Positions 41,796 through 53,887 of a stretch of DNA of 64,000 bases are shown piece after piece. The notes below the pieces were generated by a model. The model made no database searches and was not told the origin of the DNA. It saw only the letters and a program-made list of their open reading frames with translations. The stretch comes from Populus alba (Eukaryota > Streptophyta > Magnoliopsida > Malpighiales > Salicaceae): contig NC_133301.1 in the NCBI RefSeq assembly GCF_005239225.2, positions 8,680,318 to 8,744,317 on the forward strand, given 5' to 3'. The position numbers and the translations under genes are program-made. The stretch's first letter is position 1; each line of letters begins with the position of its first letter.

Positions 41796-42419
41796 ATCAT
41801 CAAATTATTAACAAACATCTCAAAATTAAAAAAAATATTTAAATTTTAAATTTAAGTTACCTTGTTTTATTTGATGAAAGATAAATTAATTAGTGACTCT
41901 ACTTCAATCTTATTGTAAAAAAATTTTACTCATGATTTGTGTTTTTATTTGTGTTTTTATCGGCTGCAAGATTTATATTAAGGCTACACAAGGTAATGAC
42001 CTTATTTTTTTTTTTTTTCACGTCGGTCAAGAGTAAATAAAAATTCAAAAGTAAGGTTACATTTAATTACTGTAATAAGGCCACCTTTTTAAAATAAAAA
42101 AATTATATCAATCAAATTTTGCATGTCATTTTCATTTTATTTTAACATAAAAATAAATTAAAATTATTATAAATGACTTGGAAAATAATTTTTGTGTGTG
42201 TGTGTATCTTGGTCAATTAAAGGAACCATACATGGAATGCAACCACCTAGAAGACAGAACAAACACAAAGATAAAAACTAAAAGGCAAACTTGTTTGGCA
42301 AGATTGCAAGCACGATCTGGAGAGTTAACACCTCCAGCTCACACTTAATTACCTAATGAAAATTTTAAAATGTCTTAGAGGGGTCCGGGCCCCTGCGTAC
42401 CCTCCTGCCTCTGCCCCTG
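40836..42419 (-). mobile_element. hAT transposon derivative inside the 3' LTR
   Basis: About 1.58 kb. Left end CTAGGGCGGAGCTAG. The right end read on the other strand is CAGGGGCAGAGGCAGG, an imperfect inverted pair of the hAT type (CAGGGGCGGAGC-like). It is flanked by an 8-bp target duplication with one difference, ATAAGACC (40828-40835) and ATACGACC (42420-42427), the duplication size made by hAT transposases. Removing it restores LTR sequence that lines up with the 5' LTR. It contains a transposase remnant on the minus strand and a (TA)n tract at about 41760-41792. It is too short for a full transposase gene, so it is internally deleted. Confidence 0.87.
41206..41548 (-). pseudogene. hAT transposase C-terminal remnant
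   Basis: The frame from 41548 gives 'DRLIRLILTFPVLTTTTKQTF', with 'SVIKIVKTRLRNRMEDDFLV' continuing from it; this is the dimerisation region of hAT (TTF/zf-MYM-associated) transposases. After 'NYL' the frame breaks by one base, and the family's expected 'YIEKEIAERF' resumes in another frame at about 41300-41260, followed by 'IIND' and 'KEQRAQLK'. The upstream catalytic part is missing. Non-functional. Confidence 0.82.
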
Positions 42420-43460
42420 ATACGACCCAAGCAAGGTCAAATTCAGATTTTGGCGTAAACTTTTCTACCATCCAGCATAACTCCAAGTCTAACTATTAGA
42501 TCGAGTTGAAACTTTACTAAAAGATTCCAGAGGTATTTGTCTATATTGGGGTAAATTTTCAAGTGAATCAGAGTTCGGAAAGGACTTGCAATATAGGTTA
42601 AAACATGCTGAACAAATTTTGTTATTTACTTCCTTTTGACATGTAAACTTTCGATTTAGCAAGGATCTTTTTTCTAAAGGGATATGACAGCTTGTTTTGT
42701 GAATTTTTTAGTTCCATAAAAATCTTTAATGAGCTGAAACATAATTTTCAAGGGTAGCAATGATTAATTAATGTTCTAGAATCCTGATTTTATAAGAATT
42801 CTTATTCATCCTAGCTACATAAGGAAAGAAGAGTTGATGCTATTTAATGACATATTAATTATTTTTATTATTTTCTTTCATATTTGGGCTTAATTAAAAC
42901 TTTGTTTTGAGTTAGGATTCAAGACTTGTTTGGATTAGATTATAAGCTTTTCAGTTGTGGGTTCTTAGTTCAGTTTTGTATGTGGATCAGTTCAGTCCAC
43001 AAGGATAAATCTATTAGGGTTACTTTTTCAAGAACTATTTAAATTCATGTAACCAAAATTTTAGTAGCCATTGATGAATATTACTTCTAAATTTTTTAGT
43101 TTTAACATTTGAGAGTGATTCTTGTATTTTTCAGTTCTTAAACGAACTGAATCTAACTTATTAAAGATTCACTAACTTCATGGCGTCATTCTACTGCATT
43201 TCAATAATGTTGGTGTCTTGTGGCAGGTTTTCATTGTATCACTCCTATCAAATCTTTTTCGGCTTTCCTGAATCAAATCTCAATCTTGATTGCGGGTTGC
43301 GTGACCACGTAATAACGAGGTTCATATCATATAATATAGTCTTGTTTAGAGCATGAGTCTTCAATAAAATACCTAACCATAAATTGAAGATTATACTAGG
43401 ATTTACTTGTATCAATAAAAAATGAATCTAGCTTGTATTATGATTTAATAAACAAATAAA

Positions 43461-44399
43461 TATATTTGACTGATAACAATATATGTAATATATGTACAAG
43501 ATTGGAATTACTTATATCAACGGTTTTATATCAACCAATGGCAGACGTGTACTATTATAGGTCTTCGTTGTCTAATTCACCACTAACACGCCATAGAACT
43601 GCACATGGACACACCCTTACATTTCCGTGTAGTCACAAACATGGCTGTTGTGCTGTGTATAAATTATAGTCGGAGGAACAGACAGTGCTGGTAACCGATT
43701 CAAAGTGGGTTCCGTCAACCACGTCAGATTTTCCAATTTCAAAGTTCCGGCACGCCCGGCAGCTCTGTTCTGCTTTTGTCCCATATTTGTACTCTTCAAC
43801 TCTGTCAAAAATCCTTCAGAGTTCAGTCCTGACTGGGGTAAAAATTCTAAAACGTTGGGGTAGTTGTTTACGGCGAATCCCAACCTGCGATGCTAATAAA
43901 TCTCTTTCTAATTACTTTCCACTCATCGGACGGATAACCACAGGGAATCCAGATCATGCCTGTTCACTGAATTAAGTAATAACTACTTCAAGATGACAAA
44001 CCCCCCACCACAGCCATTTGTTCGAGCACACAGAACCCACATATACAGAACTGTAGTAAGAACGGGGTTTAATCCCTTCAGGAAACCATGCATATTTATA
44101 TAACACAAAGAAATGAGGAATTCATGTCATTCAATTGTTCGACAAAGGCTGAACAAGCACAAATGTATGTACAAGCATATAATGGTGGGTGACCTCCAGT
44201 CAGCTTTGCACAACTCTCAGCGTTTGGGGTGAGCTGCAACTATATGCTCTTTCTTAGCTTTGTTCAAGTTTTAGGGAACAAATACACATTATAGGGTAGC
44301 TTTTTTATTATTTTTTTCTTTCCAGACACAAAATGTAGCGTGTAACTCCTGTTTGATTAGATTCATTCCATATGTTTTGTAAATTTCCTCTCCTTGTCA
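43461..44399. other. Spacer downstream of the RING-CH gene
   Basis: 43460-43990 has balanced composition and open frames on both strands (plus 43685-43975, minus 43617-43883), but no domain and no splice continuation is recognised. 43990-44399 probably contains the 3' UTR of the minus-strand RING-CH gene. Confidence 0.4.
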
Positions 44400-47300
44400 T
44401 TATAAAAGCTTAACCATTTTCAGACGTTCTTCATGTTCAGGGTCCAATTTCGCTGGAGAATAAGAGCCATGTAGATCCTCCACTATGTACTCCTACAAAA
44501 TTTTAGAGCAGTTGAAGAAGACAGTTAAGCCCTTTTAAGATCTTACCACACTTGATTCTATCAACCAATTCAGGCAAGAATGAAGCAGAAGCAAACAGCA
44601 AGGATTCAGAGCTTACCTTTGTAAGCTCCCTCTTAATGAGGATGTGGTAATGCCTCTGCCAAATTTTTTGAATGGCCATTGTGGCAGCAAGGAAGCCATA
44701 AGCGATTCCCAGAATGGCAAAGAGGATGACAAAAACCACAGCCAGTGCAAAGCATGCCTCCATGGAAGCAGGGAAACAGTCTAGAATTCCCCATCCATAA
44801 CAGCAGTTCTGGCAGCCAGCCATCCCTGGATCATTACTATTGAGAGAGGAACAATGTAATATGAGGCCAAAAAATCCAAGAAGCACAAAGAAGGCCAGTA
44901 CTCCTGTTACAATTCATGTACACAAAGCACAGACGAAAATGGTTAGAAGTAGCCAATACCCTGGATATCAATGCAGCAAATGAAACTCAGAGCACTAAAC
45001 TTAAAAAACCAAAATCAAACTTCAGCAGCAAGAGCAATCAGAATTCTTAACTAAAGAGTATATTTCTACTCATAAAATCTGTCCTCCCAGCAATCTATGT
45101 ATATTTCATTTTTATAACCTTGGATATCAAATAAAATATAAATGCTTTAAAATTATTGAAATTGAAAGATGCTGCTTAAATAGCATTTAAATCAATACAT
45201 GTCAGCACTGGAGACTCGGATTAAAAATTTGATCCTAGCAATAAGTCAGCAGAATGACACTTCATCCCCTGAAGTAGTTGGAGTTAATTACAAGTTAAAT
45301 AGCAAAGCAAAAGGAAAAGGAAAAACAAAAAAAACAGCGAAACCATGAGCATTACCTATGCAATAATAAAATGGTATAGGATGCTTGGACAGTATACGAT
45401 CCCATCCATCACTAAACGAATTCCTAAAGGTCCCATCTTTGTCCATAAGGTATGCAAAACCACCCATTGCAGCAATGACCTGAAAGAAAGATTTTCTCAC
45501 ATTAAAATCGTACATATAGGTTTCATTTGGTGAATTAGATGATGCAGCATAGTAAATTGAGAGAGGCAGATTTGTAATTTCAAGAAATTTCCTGCAAGGA
45601 GGATATTGCTAGCTATTTAGGAATACAGAGTACCTTTAACTAGAAGATTTAGGTAGTGTTTGCTTTGCCTTGTTTGGTTAAATTGAAAATAATAAAAGGA
45701 ATGGCCATAAAAAAACTAGGTGAACCAAAGAAGGCCCTTAGTTTCTATAGTGGAGGATTTGGATAACACTTGTGTTGATGCTTTCCAGTTTATAGAGAAT
45801 TGGAGAATTAGAAAACACACATTTTTAAGAAAACAGTTTTCAATTAGAAAACGCTTTTTCTTCTTTCCTAGAAAATTTTTCTACCAAACTGTGAAGTTTG
45901 GTTTCTCTTAACTGGTCGAATAGGAATACTTGTGTTTCTTATTTAAGAATCCAAGTCTAATTAGGAACAGCAATAAATCAAGCATATAAATATAATTGAA
46001 GCGTTTTGATTTTAGCATGACAGATTTATGTTGAAGAAAGTGAAGCTTTTTGCTAAATTGTGTATGAGGATTTCAATCCAGGAGGGAGTCCTAAACCCTT
46101 TAGTGGGAGGCCAAAAGTTTATTTCTGTTTTTTTTTTTTTAATTATTATTTTCCATCTCTTTATTTCAATTCTTAAAGCCTTAAAACTTCATATTCTACA
46201 ACCTAACCTAATAAGCAACCAACTACAAATATTCCTCTAGACTTGCCCTACATCAACGGCATCAGGTCCTGGTTACTCCACTATGTTCTCACATGAGATT
46301 CTATAGAAGAATCTTAACCAGGTACAAGCAGGATGAGTTACTGTGTGAGATTGCATGGCTAATTGATGATCCAGCAACTCATGTGGAAATTTCTGCACTG
46401 CAAAGGAGAGGCAGCCACTGAAGCCATCAAAACAACAGGCAATGATACAAAGACAGTATTATGCATCCTGATTTGAGTAAACAGCAAGTCCAAAAAAACC
46501 TACAAATTGTCCCCCACAACTTATTCCACATCCAAAAAAAGCAAAGACAACAAGTAGAAGACTCTAACCTACAAGCATCAAAGGTACATCAACAACTATG
46601 TGGGTCAGTGCAAGAACAAGAAAAACTAGAGCAAAATGTAGGAAAAGCTACAAACTAATCAAAATTTTAAAATCTGCAATTTGAAGCTTGCAAGGTTTCT
46701 CTTTACCAGTCAAATAGGCAAATTTTTCTTTTCTTATTTAAGAATCCAAGTCTGATTAGGAATAGGAATAACTCAAACCTATAAATAAGTGCAGCTTTTT
46801 GCTAAATTCTTGGAGAGAGTGAGCCTCTCAATCTAGGAGCAAGTCCTAAACCTTTGAGCGTGAGGCTAGAAGATTATTTTGTTTTTCCTCAATTTCTTTG
46901 CTTTCAGATTTTTTTTTCAATTATGAAAGTAGTAAGACTTCAGATTCTACAACCTAACCTGATAAATATACAACTACAAATTTCCCCTAAACTTGTCCAG
47001 CATCAATACGTTTACGAGGTACTCCATCATTTACTCTTCTTTTCTACAACTCCTGGGTTGGAATAAATAAAGAGTAGCAAATAAAATAGTTTAATTACAG
47101 AATTCAAGTTACTTGTTAGTCCAAAAACACGTAATCAGTGCTTCTGTACAGCAATGTCCAAAGTCTATTTACATGGGACATCAAATTGTTAAGCTTGAGC
47201 CAACCAGAAAGAAATGGCCCTTGAAAATTGGTGCACACCGTTTATCTCAAGGGAAATAATCATCCAGGAATTGTAATAAAATATGGTCAGCCGCTTTTCT

Positions 47301-48112
47301 TTTTAATGAAATGGACGAAAAGAGGCTACTGGGATTATTTACCGGTTAGGAAATGCATGGGCTTTGAACATAAAATAGCAAAAGGAATGAAGAAGATAGG
47401 CTTGCCATTGCATAAAAGTAGTATACAGAAGATAAATAGGAATGACAAGGAAGTAAAGAGGGAAGTAAGATCACTCACAATTTGTACAGCAAAGAATACA
47501 AAGACAATATCCCTTGTAACAAAAAGTCTGAATTTCATTTTGCGCCAGGAGTTGTCCTCCAACGAAGCAACTCGAAGATGAAATTGAGCTTTACAAGTTG
47601 TGCAATGAGAGAAAGCAAATCCTTCCTGTTTAGGTTGTCATTCATCATCGAGTAAATATCAGCTACTAAATCCAAAACCCCAAAAAGAAAATTAAAGGAG
47701 TAGCAGTTATAGCACCAGAATTACTTGACCTTAACTGAGCGCCAATGATCAAGGCATGAACGATGAACAAACTGCTGGGTTCCTTTGCACATGCATGGAG
47801 ATATCAATTCATCACCTATAAAATAAAAAACAAACATGATTCATGAATTCCTTTTTCCTTTGTTCTTTTCTTATAAGTCATGAATTCATAATTAATAATT
47901 TACAAGAAAGAAACGTTGCCTGGTTCGCAGTCGGTTTCGAGACAAATACGGCAACAAGGAACAGAAACGTTTTCAATATCATCATTGTTGACGGTGATTT
48001 CTTGAGTGGAACCTGCATCAGCCTGATTCTGTAGCAGAGGATCAGAATCACTGTGACTCTCACCGCTCCTCCCTAATTCTAGCTGCTGCTGCTGCAGTTC
48101 AACCCCTTTCAT
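44400..48112 (-). CDS. RING-CH (MARCH-like) membrane E3 ubiquitin ligase
   Basis: Predicted to transfer ubiquitin from an E2 to membrane-associated targets. Coding exons: 48112-47920, 47815-47730, 47625-47479, 45479-45356, 44903-44617, 44492-44400, giving 309 residues. The N terminus is acidic and Gln-rich. A RING-CH finger follows with ligands C54, C57, C72, C74, H82, C85, C101 and C104, the C4HC3 pattern that separates RINGv from ordinary RING. The conserved W89 and 'PCMCKGTQQFVHRSCL' are present. Three to four hydrophobic segments follow ('IVFVFFAVQI', 'GVLAFFVLLGFFGLIL', 'VVFVILFAILGIAYGFLAA') around a Cys-rich loop, then a charged tail with 'EHEERL'. Intron 1 requires a GC donor (47919-47918): the nearby GT donor would shift the frame into a stop. 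The start could be either Met 48112 or an in-frame Met at 48160; I prefer 48112 because the extra 16 residues look unlike the family. Intron 3 is 2 kb and contains direct repeats. Confidence 0.9.
45908..47040 (+). repeat. Pair of ~330-370 bp direct repeats in RING-CH intron 3
   Basis: 45908-46285 and 46712-47040 share, in order, CTTATTTAAGAATCCAAGTC, AATTAGGAA, a TATAAAT-type box, GCTTTTTGCTAAATT, GTCCTAAACC, a T-rich run, and TCTACAACCTAACCT. About 430 bp of unrelated sequence separates them. The arrangement resembles a small LTR pair (TRIM-like) inserted antisense to the host gene, but TG..CA ends and a primer-binding site were not found. Confidence 0.6.
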
Positions 48113-48160
48113 TGACTCAAACCCTAACACAGAATTCACAATTTCCAAACAAAATAACAA

Positions 48161-48989
48161 TATCCTCTACTTGCCGATGGAAACTATCGGAATGAAGAAA
48201 TAAAATATACGAAATTATATTTATTCAAACAAAGTTTCTAAGTTCTTATTTGGTGTTTTCAGAACCCAAACGAAGACCTGGTAATCTGGCGACCAAAAAA
48301 ATATTCTTTTCTTCACGTCTTTTCCTTTTATTAAAATTAAAAGTTAAAAAAGTAAAAGTGTTTTGCCGTAAACTTCACACACTCACAAAAACTTGTATTT
48401 TTTTATTATTGTTATTATTGTTAAAGAGGCACATCATTATATGCTTTAGTCCCTAGATGTTTTAAAGTTTATATTCCAATCATAAAACTTTATTTTATTC
48501 TAATTAAAGTCCCTAGAAGTTGATAGAGAAAACAAAGAGTAGTAAAAAAAAAAAAAAAAAAGAGTACAGAATGCTTTTGATTTGTCGCCTTTCAGCTAAA
48601 AAAAAAGATTGAGCTTGACATAAATAAATTGTTTTAAAGAAAAAGGTTAACGGAAGGTAATTTGTGTTTTAAATCATGCCCAAAAAAATAGAACAAAATT
48701 CAATAAGTTTATTTTGATTTGATTTAATTTTGAATTTTTAAATTGATTAGTGTGTATTTTAAGGTACAAGATTATGAATGTTATTAAGATGGGTTGTTTT
48801 ATGTTTTTAAGTGAAAACATGTTGAAATATGAGTTTTTGAAATCTACAAACATTGATCTTGATTTTTCGATCATTGGAGTTAGCTAGAAATTATTGTAGA
48901 GATGACACATCATCTACCTTGGTGGATGAAGATTCATCTATTCCTTAAAAAAAAAAATGTGTGCTATCTAGGTCATATGTTTATTTCTA
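48161..48989. other. Spacer upstream of the RING-CH gene
   Basis: AT-rich after about 48300. Includes poly-A at 48545-48562. No gene is supported. Confidence 0.45.
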
Positions 48990-49310
48990 AACTAAACATA
49001 CATCTAAAGTACAATGATTATTCATCTTAAATAGAGAAAGAGAGTTGAAATCATGATTCAAAATAATCGACTGAGCTACAAAAGTCTTTGATTGACCAGG
49101 AGTGTTGAAGGAGTAGTCAACCGATTGACCAAGCAATAAAAAGTCACGATCGATCAACAAATTTGAATGCATGCATAATCATAAAGATATAGTCTTATTT
49201 AGAATAAGAGACCTCAACAAAATAACTAATCAAAAGTAAGAGATTAAACTATGATTCAATAGTCTATCAATAGGAGATAATTTTAGCTTGTATTAAGATC
49301 AAATAAGTCT
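48990..49310 (+). repeat. Uninterrupted copy of the dispersed repeat split at 38.1-43.5 kb
   Basis: Aligns with 38125-38312 joined to 43330-43460 (landmarks given there). It shows the state of the sequence before the retrotransposon insertion, with 'aaagatatagtcttattta' across the site. Confidence 0.7.
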
Positions 49311-49639
49311 TTTTATCTTATATCAATATGTATATAAAGCAGACCTAAATCCGAGATCTACAATTCCAAATATGACCCAATTACTGAACAATGTTCCAAT
49401 TTGGACTACACCAACATCTCTTTTCTAAGTTTGGCCCTTTATTTGTCCTTTCAATTTCAGTATTTAAACTCATCAATCAATCCTTTTATTTATATGATAG
49501 GCGTGCATTTAAGATGAACATTTACCGTAAATTAAAGGTATTTTATATTATTAAATATGTTATTATAAAACATGTTTTAGTTAAGGAGTTATTGATACTT
49601 CAAGTGCGGAATAATGATATAAAACCTTGATAAAAATAC

Positions 49640-50560
49640 ACTTTTAAGTATTAATTAATGCCCTTACTAAATGGTCAAAGAAAGGTGTTTTGAACATATT
49701 GGAAAATAAATTAATCATTTTTTCCCAATAGTGGGTGATCAACCTGAGCGGCCTTCTCTCGCCACCTCTAAGTATACTCCTAAATAATTTTTTTTCCTTC
49801 CCCATCATTAAATGACCAGATCTGTCTGGAATGAAATCTATATTAAACTTGTATTGTTTCACAAATTCTCTTATCAAGTCTATCCACCCTTGGATCTTAG
49901 TATTATTGAGCCTCATATACTAGGCCAGTGCAACATCACTAAGGTTATCTGGAAAAAAGTTGGATAAGTAATTTCTTATCATGGACCACTTGATTCATTT
50001 TATTGTAGTAGACCTTGAGGTGCATTAGCAGGCATTGCGTTCTCATTTACTTGACAAATTTAGGCACTCAAAAGTCTTTTGGAAATGACATTTGGTACTA
50101 AGCATATTTTAGTTTCTTACAATAGGTCATAGAGATTAGACCCTTCAATCACCTTCATTTTTTCTTCTAATTATATCCATTTGTCATAAAGCCATATACA
50201 TAAGATTCTTTTGAACGTTTTTATTTAGCTAAACCAACTACGACAGATAGCCTTATAGGGTAAACAAATGGGATGTATGAGAGGCCCATGAATTGGTTTT
50301 TTAAAGATGTTCTACCGAGGCCAAAATTTTATTGTGGAAAGGGAGTCATAGTTGCTTGATGAAGAGTTACTACTATTTGAGTAACTAGAGCTTCCACAAA
50401 CCTCATTTTTAATGCTTGCTCAAGTAGGTTGGTTAGCCTTGCTACATCTCCTTTAAAGCTTTTCATTTTTTTTATGATGTTCAACTTCTAAACATGCATG
50501 CCTCTTGTTCTCAATTAGCTTAATTTTGGATCTTGTGTGATAAATTCATTTGAATTGGGA
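49640..50560 (-). pseudogene. Decayed Ty3/Gypsy gag fragment
   Basis: The minus-strand frame 49916-49644 reads 'MRLNNTKIQGWIDLIREFVK' and on through 'QYKFNIDFIPDRS' to 'EKMINLFSNMFKTPFFDHLV', the core of retrotransposon gag proteins that precede protease and reverse transcriptase. Continuing upstream (50130-49917) in broken frames, 'KTFECLNLSSK' and 'NYLSNFFPDNLSDVALA' fit the preceding part of gag. Further up, Ser/Asn-rich text with stops fits a gag N terminus. The downstream end stops abruptly near 49640, so the pol part is missing. Dead fragment. Confidence 0.78.
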
Positions 50561-52360
50561 CCTATATTTCACTCCTGCAAATGAATACATGACATGTAAA
50601 ACTCTAAAATGTATATATGTTGATGCTTATGTATGTTTATGTTGGATGTGAATTTGCTTCTTTGAACTTGATTCCCAACTTCTATTTTGTTGATTTTAGA
50701 TAAGATTTCTGATTCTAGCTGATTGTTATAAGGAAATACTTTGCCAGGTTCTTATCATGATTAAATTTCAAACACATTAAATAAGAGAAAATCTTAAATG
50801 CAACTCTTCTACTACATATAATAAAAGGAGTTTGTATTTTTTTAATAAATCAAAAATGGAAAAGCCAAAAAAACCTATACATCCCTACTTATAGAAAGCA
50901 TTGCCTTAATTTGCTATATTTCTAATAAAAGTGGTGGTTGCATCCAAGTGCTCTTAGTATTTTATGACATCATTTCCAACTCTTGTGTAGCATGCTATTA
51001 CAATCTCTCAGCCTGACGTGCTACTTGCTCAACCTACCTTATCATTTATCTTATCTTGTCATGGAATAAAGTGTTATCAATGACTAGGACACCATTACTG
51101 GAAGTTAAAGCTTTATTGTTTCTTTCAAGCATTCATACTATTTTTCTAGATATGTTGCTATTTTTTAGAAAGATGCTAGTAGTAACAAGAGATAGAGATA
51201 TGAAGGAGCTTAACTAGCTATAATTTTTATAGCTGGTAGGCTAATCATCATTATTATCTAGTTGGTTCATTAAGATATGTTTTAAGCGTATCTCTAAGCT
51301 ATTTTAGAGTTTTTTTTAAACTAGAGTTGTTATTGATACATGTGTCAGGATGCTCAAAGTTATTCAATTATACATATCCCTAAAAGCAAAAACTTTGATA
51401 GTAATTTTTTTTTTATTATGGCCTTAACATGTTAGATAAAATAGAAAAGCAACAAAATGACTACTTTGATAAAAAGAAAAAATATGACAGCACTATTATG
51501 CACACCTAAAATAACCAATCTTTATAACACATGTGTCATGATTGACATTTAGAAAATATCAAAGCTATCAAATCTGGTTTGGCCATAGCCTAACTAAAGG
51601 CTCATGTCACAAATTGTTTTGGTTGACCTGGATCAATAAAATAATATCATTTTATTTTTTAAAAAAATCAAAATAATATCATTTTAAAATAAAATCAAAC
51701 ATGATTCTGACTTATTGACTCCAACATGACTTCTTTTTTTTAAAAAAAAAAAAAAACTCTAAATTCATATTAACTCGCTGAACCTATTAATATTTTATAA
51801 CTATGGAAAAAAGTGTCTTATATAGAAAAACCTTGAACGCAATTGGCCAAAATATCAAGTGGATATTAAGACGTCAACCATTCAAATGTGATCAATGAAT
51901 TTCATGATTTTCATTATGAGCTTATGATTTTCTACAATATTCTTTGAAACACCAACATATGCATTACTGATTTGTTTGCAACCTATATTGGAAAAAGGTT
52001 TTATGCCCTAATTAGTATAGAATTTTGTATACTTCTTCCAGTTGGATTCTTTGTAAATAGTTCTAATTAAGGAATTTTTTTTAAGAATTGATTTTTAGAG
52101 TTCTTTGTTAGTTTAAATAGATTCCTTATTGAACAAATAATTTTTGAATTATAAATTAGTTTTAAATTATATATTAATATTTAAGAAGAGCTATATTTAT
52201 TTATTTTTATTTGTCTCACATCACACAAAATTCAATATCACTTTAATAAAAAGTTTTCTCAAACGCAAAACTTTGCAAATTATTCTTTTGTATTTAACTC
52301 TATTTTTTTTCTAGCAATATACATATTTAAGTTTATTGTTTATAATTATTTATCTCTTTC

Positions 52361-52401
<41 letters not shown>

Positions 52402-53887
52402 TTTCTTTAAAAGTTTTAGTTATTATTTTATTTAATATTTTTCGTAACATACAACTTATCTGTTTTTTAGTCTTTAATTATGAGCTATTGTTTTATACAA
52501 ATATCTTGGTTTATTTACAACTTTTTTGTTCAACTTATAATGTTTACTTGAACTATTTTGGTTCTAGATACCGTATAATCTATATTTGGTTTGATTGTGA
52601 GGTAGTCGTCACCTCTTCAAAAATTTAAATTTAGGTTCTAATAAAAAGGGGTTTTATTATTTATTTCATTGTTTATGCAGAAAAAGGTAGATTGTGGACA
52701 ACTATTGTGCACATGATTGGTCCTTTTTTTTGTGCTTTGACAATTATTCATTTTGATCACTTATTTTTTTTTGTTTTATCATTCTATATTATTGTCACAT
52801 GATTTAATTCCTGGTCATTCCTTTTATACCATGTTAGACATCGTATTTGTAGTGTTAAGAAATGCTTTGATTTTGAATTGATGCTTGATTTTGCAGAGAA
52901 GGATTTAGATTCAATGTGTAAAAGAATCAAAACATAAAAACAAAGAGACAATCTTTTTTTTTCCTTTGTTGCTTATGAGGCGTAGTAAATCACACTTTGA
53001 TCCCTAAATTTTTAAACTTTTTCCCTGTATTTTTAGGGTTTAACTTTTCAATTCAAAACTTTATTTATTTTATGTTTTAGTCTCTAAAATTTAAAAAGAG
53101 AGAAGAAGTTGCTGAAAAATAAAGAAAATAAGAGAAAGTGATTGGTTGGCAATATTCTAGCAACAAAAAAAAAATTATTTTGGTGATGATTGGTTGCTCT
53201 TTATAAGAAATGTGTCATTAATGTATTTTTAAGCTTTCATTTCATTCAAAAACATAGATTGGGGTTAATGGAGATTTTTTTTTTCATTTTAATTTTGTGT
53301 TTTTGACAAAGTTAGTAGTGTTTTATGGTTAGAAATAGGTTTATTAAACTACATTGGTATTTATTAGGTGTTTTAAGTGAAAATAGATTGTAAAGTTCTT
53401 TTTTTATTTTTATCTAAAAAACCTAGCTTGAATTTTTGACCAACTCTTCAATGGTCGAAAACTAAACTAGCATAGTTTCATTAAAAAAAAAAAAAAGAAT
53501 TGAAGATGTTTTGTCTTTCCTCAAACATAAAAAAAATAATAATAAAGGAGGCCAAATACACAAGCCTAACCTTGTAGGCCCACATGAGATAGACCTTCCT
53601 TTTAGGCCAAATGCATGTGATTGATCTTTTTAGGCCTAGGTGTGTGACCTTTTCTATGCCTTTTCCCTTTTATTTTTATTATAATACACTATAAATAAAA
53701 TACCCAATAAAATATTTAAATTAGTGCTCAATTTTAGCATAGTTCTTAAATAATGTTATGGGTTTTTATAGAAATATTAATAATTTCCTTTTCAGTTATT
53801 ACTAATATATTAACTTGTGCTCCGTAGTGGGTTAATATTATTTTTTTTAATGTCAAAAAAATATTAAAAGTTTAGAGAATGTGTTAA
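50561..53887. other. AT-rich spacer
   Basis: Probably further eroded element sequence to about 51350, then plain AT-rich DNA. A (TA)n tract lies at 52363-52397. Around 53540-53650 there are repeated TAGGCC/AGGCCTA phrases leading into the palindromic array. No gene is supported. Confidence 0.4.

Larger units (their letters stand above)
38313..43329 (+). mobile_element. Non-autonomous LTR retrotransposon (LARD-like)
   Basis: 5' LTR 38313-39253 (941 bp). Internal region 39254-40807 (1,554 bp). 3' LTR in two pieces, 40808-40835 and 42428-43329 (930 bp together), split by a hAT element. The LTR outer ends are TGATATGA and TCATATCA, exact inverted repeats. A primer-binding site TAGTATCAGAGC starts two bases after the 5' LTR and differs by one base from the TGGTATCAGAGC complementary to initiator methionine tRNA. 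A polypurine tract AAAAGGGAGGGAA abuts the 3' LTR. The interior carries no gag or pol, only microsatellite and tandem repeats, so mobility would have needed proteins from another element. The LTRs differ at roughly one base in eight over the segment I aligned, so the insertion is old. TATAG and TATAA flank the ends. Confidence 0.88.
38125..43460. repeat. Older dispersed repeat, split by a retrotransposon insertion
   Basis: The segments 38125-38312 and 43330-43460 together align with the uninterrupted stretch 48990-49310. Shared landmarks, in order: the 'cgactgagctacaaaagtc' / 'caactaagctaaaagagtcc' block, GAAGGAGTAGTC, the TATAGTCTTGTTTAGA / TATAGTCTTATTTAGA block, CAATAAAATACCTAACCA / CAACAAAATAACTAATCA, and 'tagcttgtatta'. 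The break in the first copy is filled exactly by the LTR retrotransposon described next. The nature of this host repeat is unknown. Confidence 0.75.

Noticed and set aside
43617..43975. Overlapping plus and minus frames of about 90 codons
   Set aside because: No family resemblance on either strand and no exon continuation; treated as non-coding spacer.
48112..48160. Upstream Met as start of the RING-CH protein
   Set aside because: In frame, but the extra 16 residues are hydrophobic and atypical; the Met at 48112 starts the acidic, Gln-rich N terminus. Not fully excluded.
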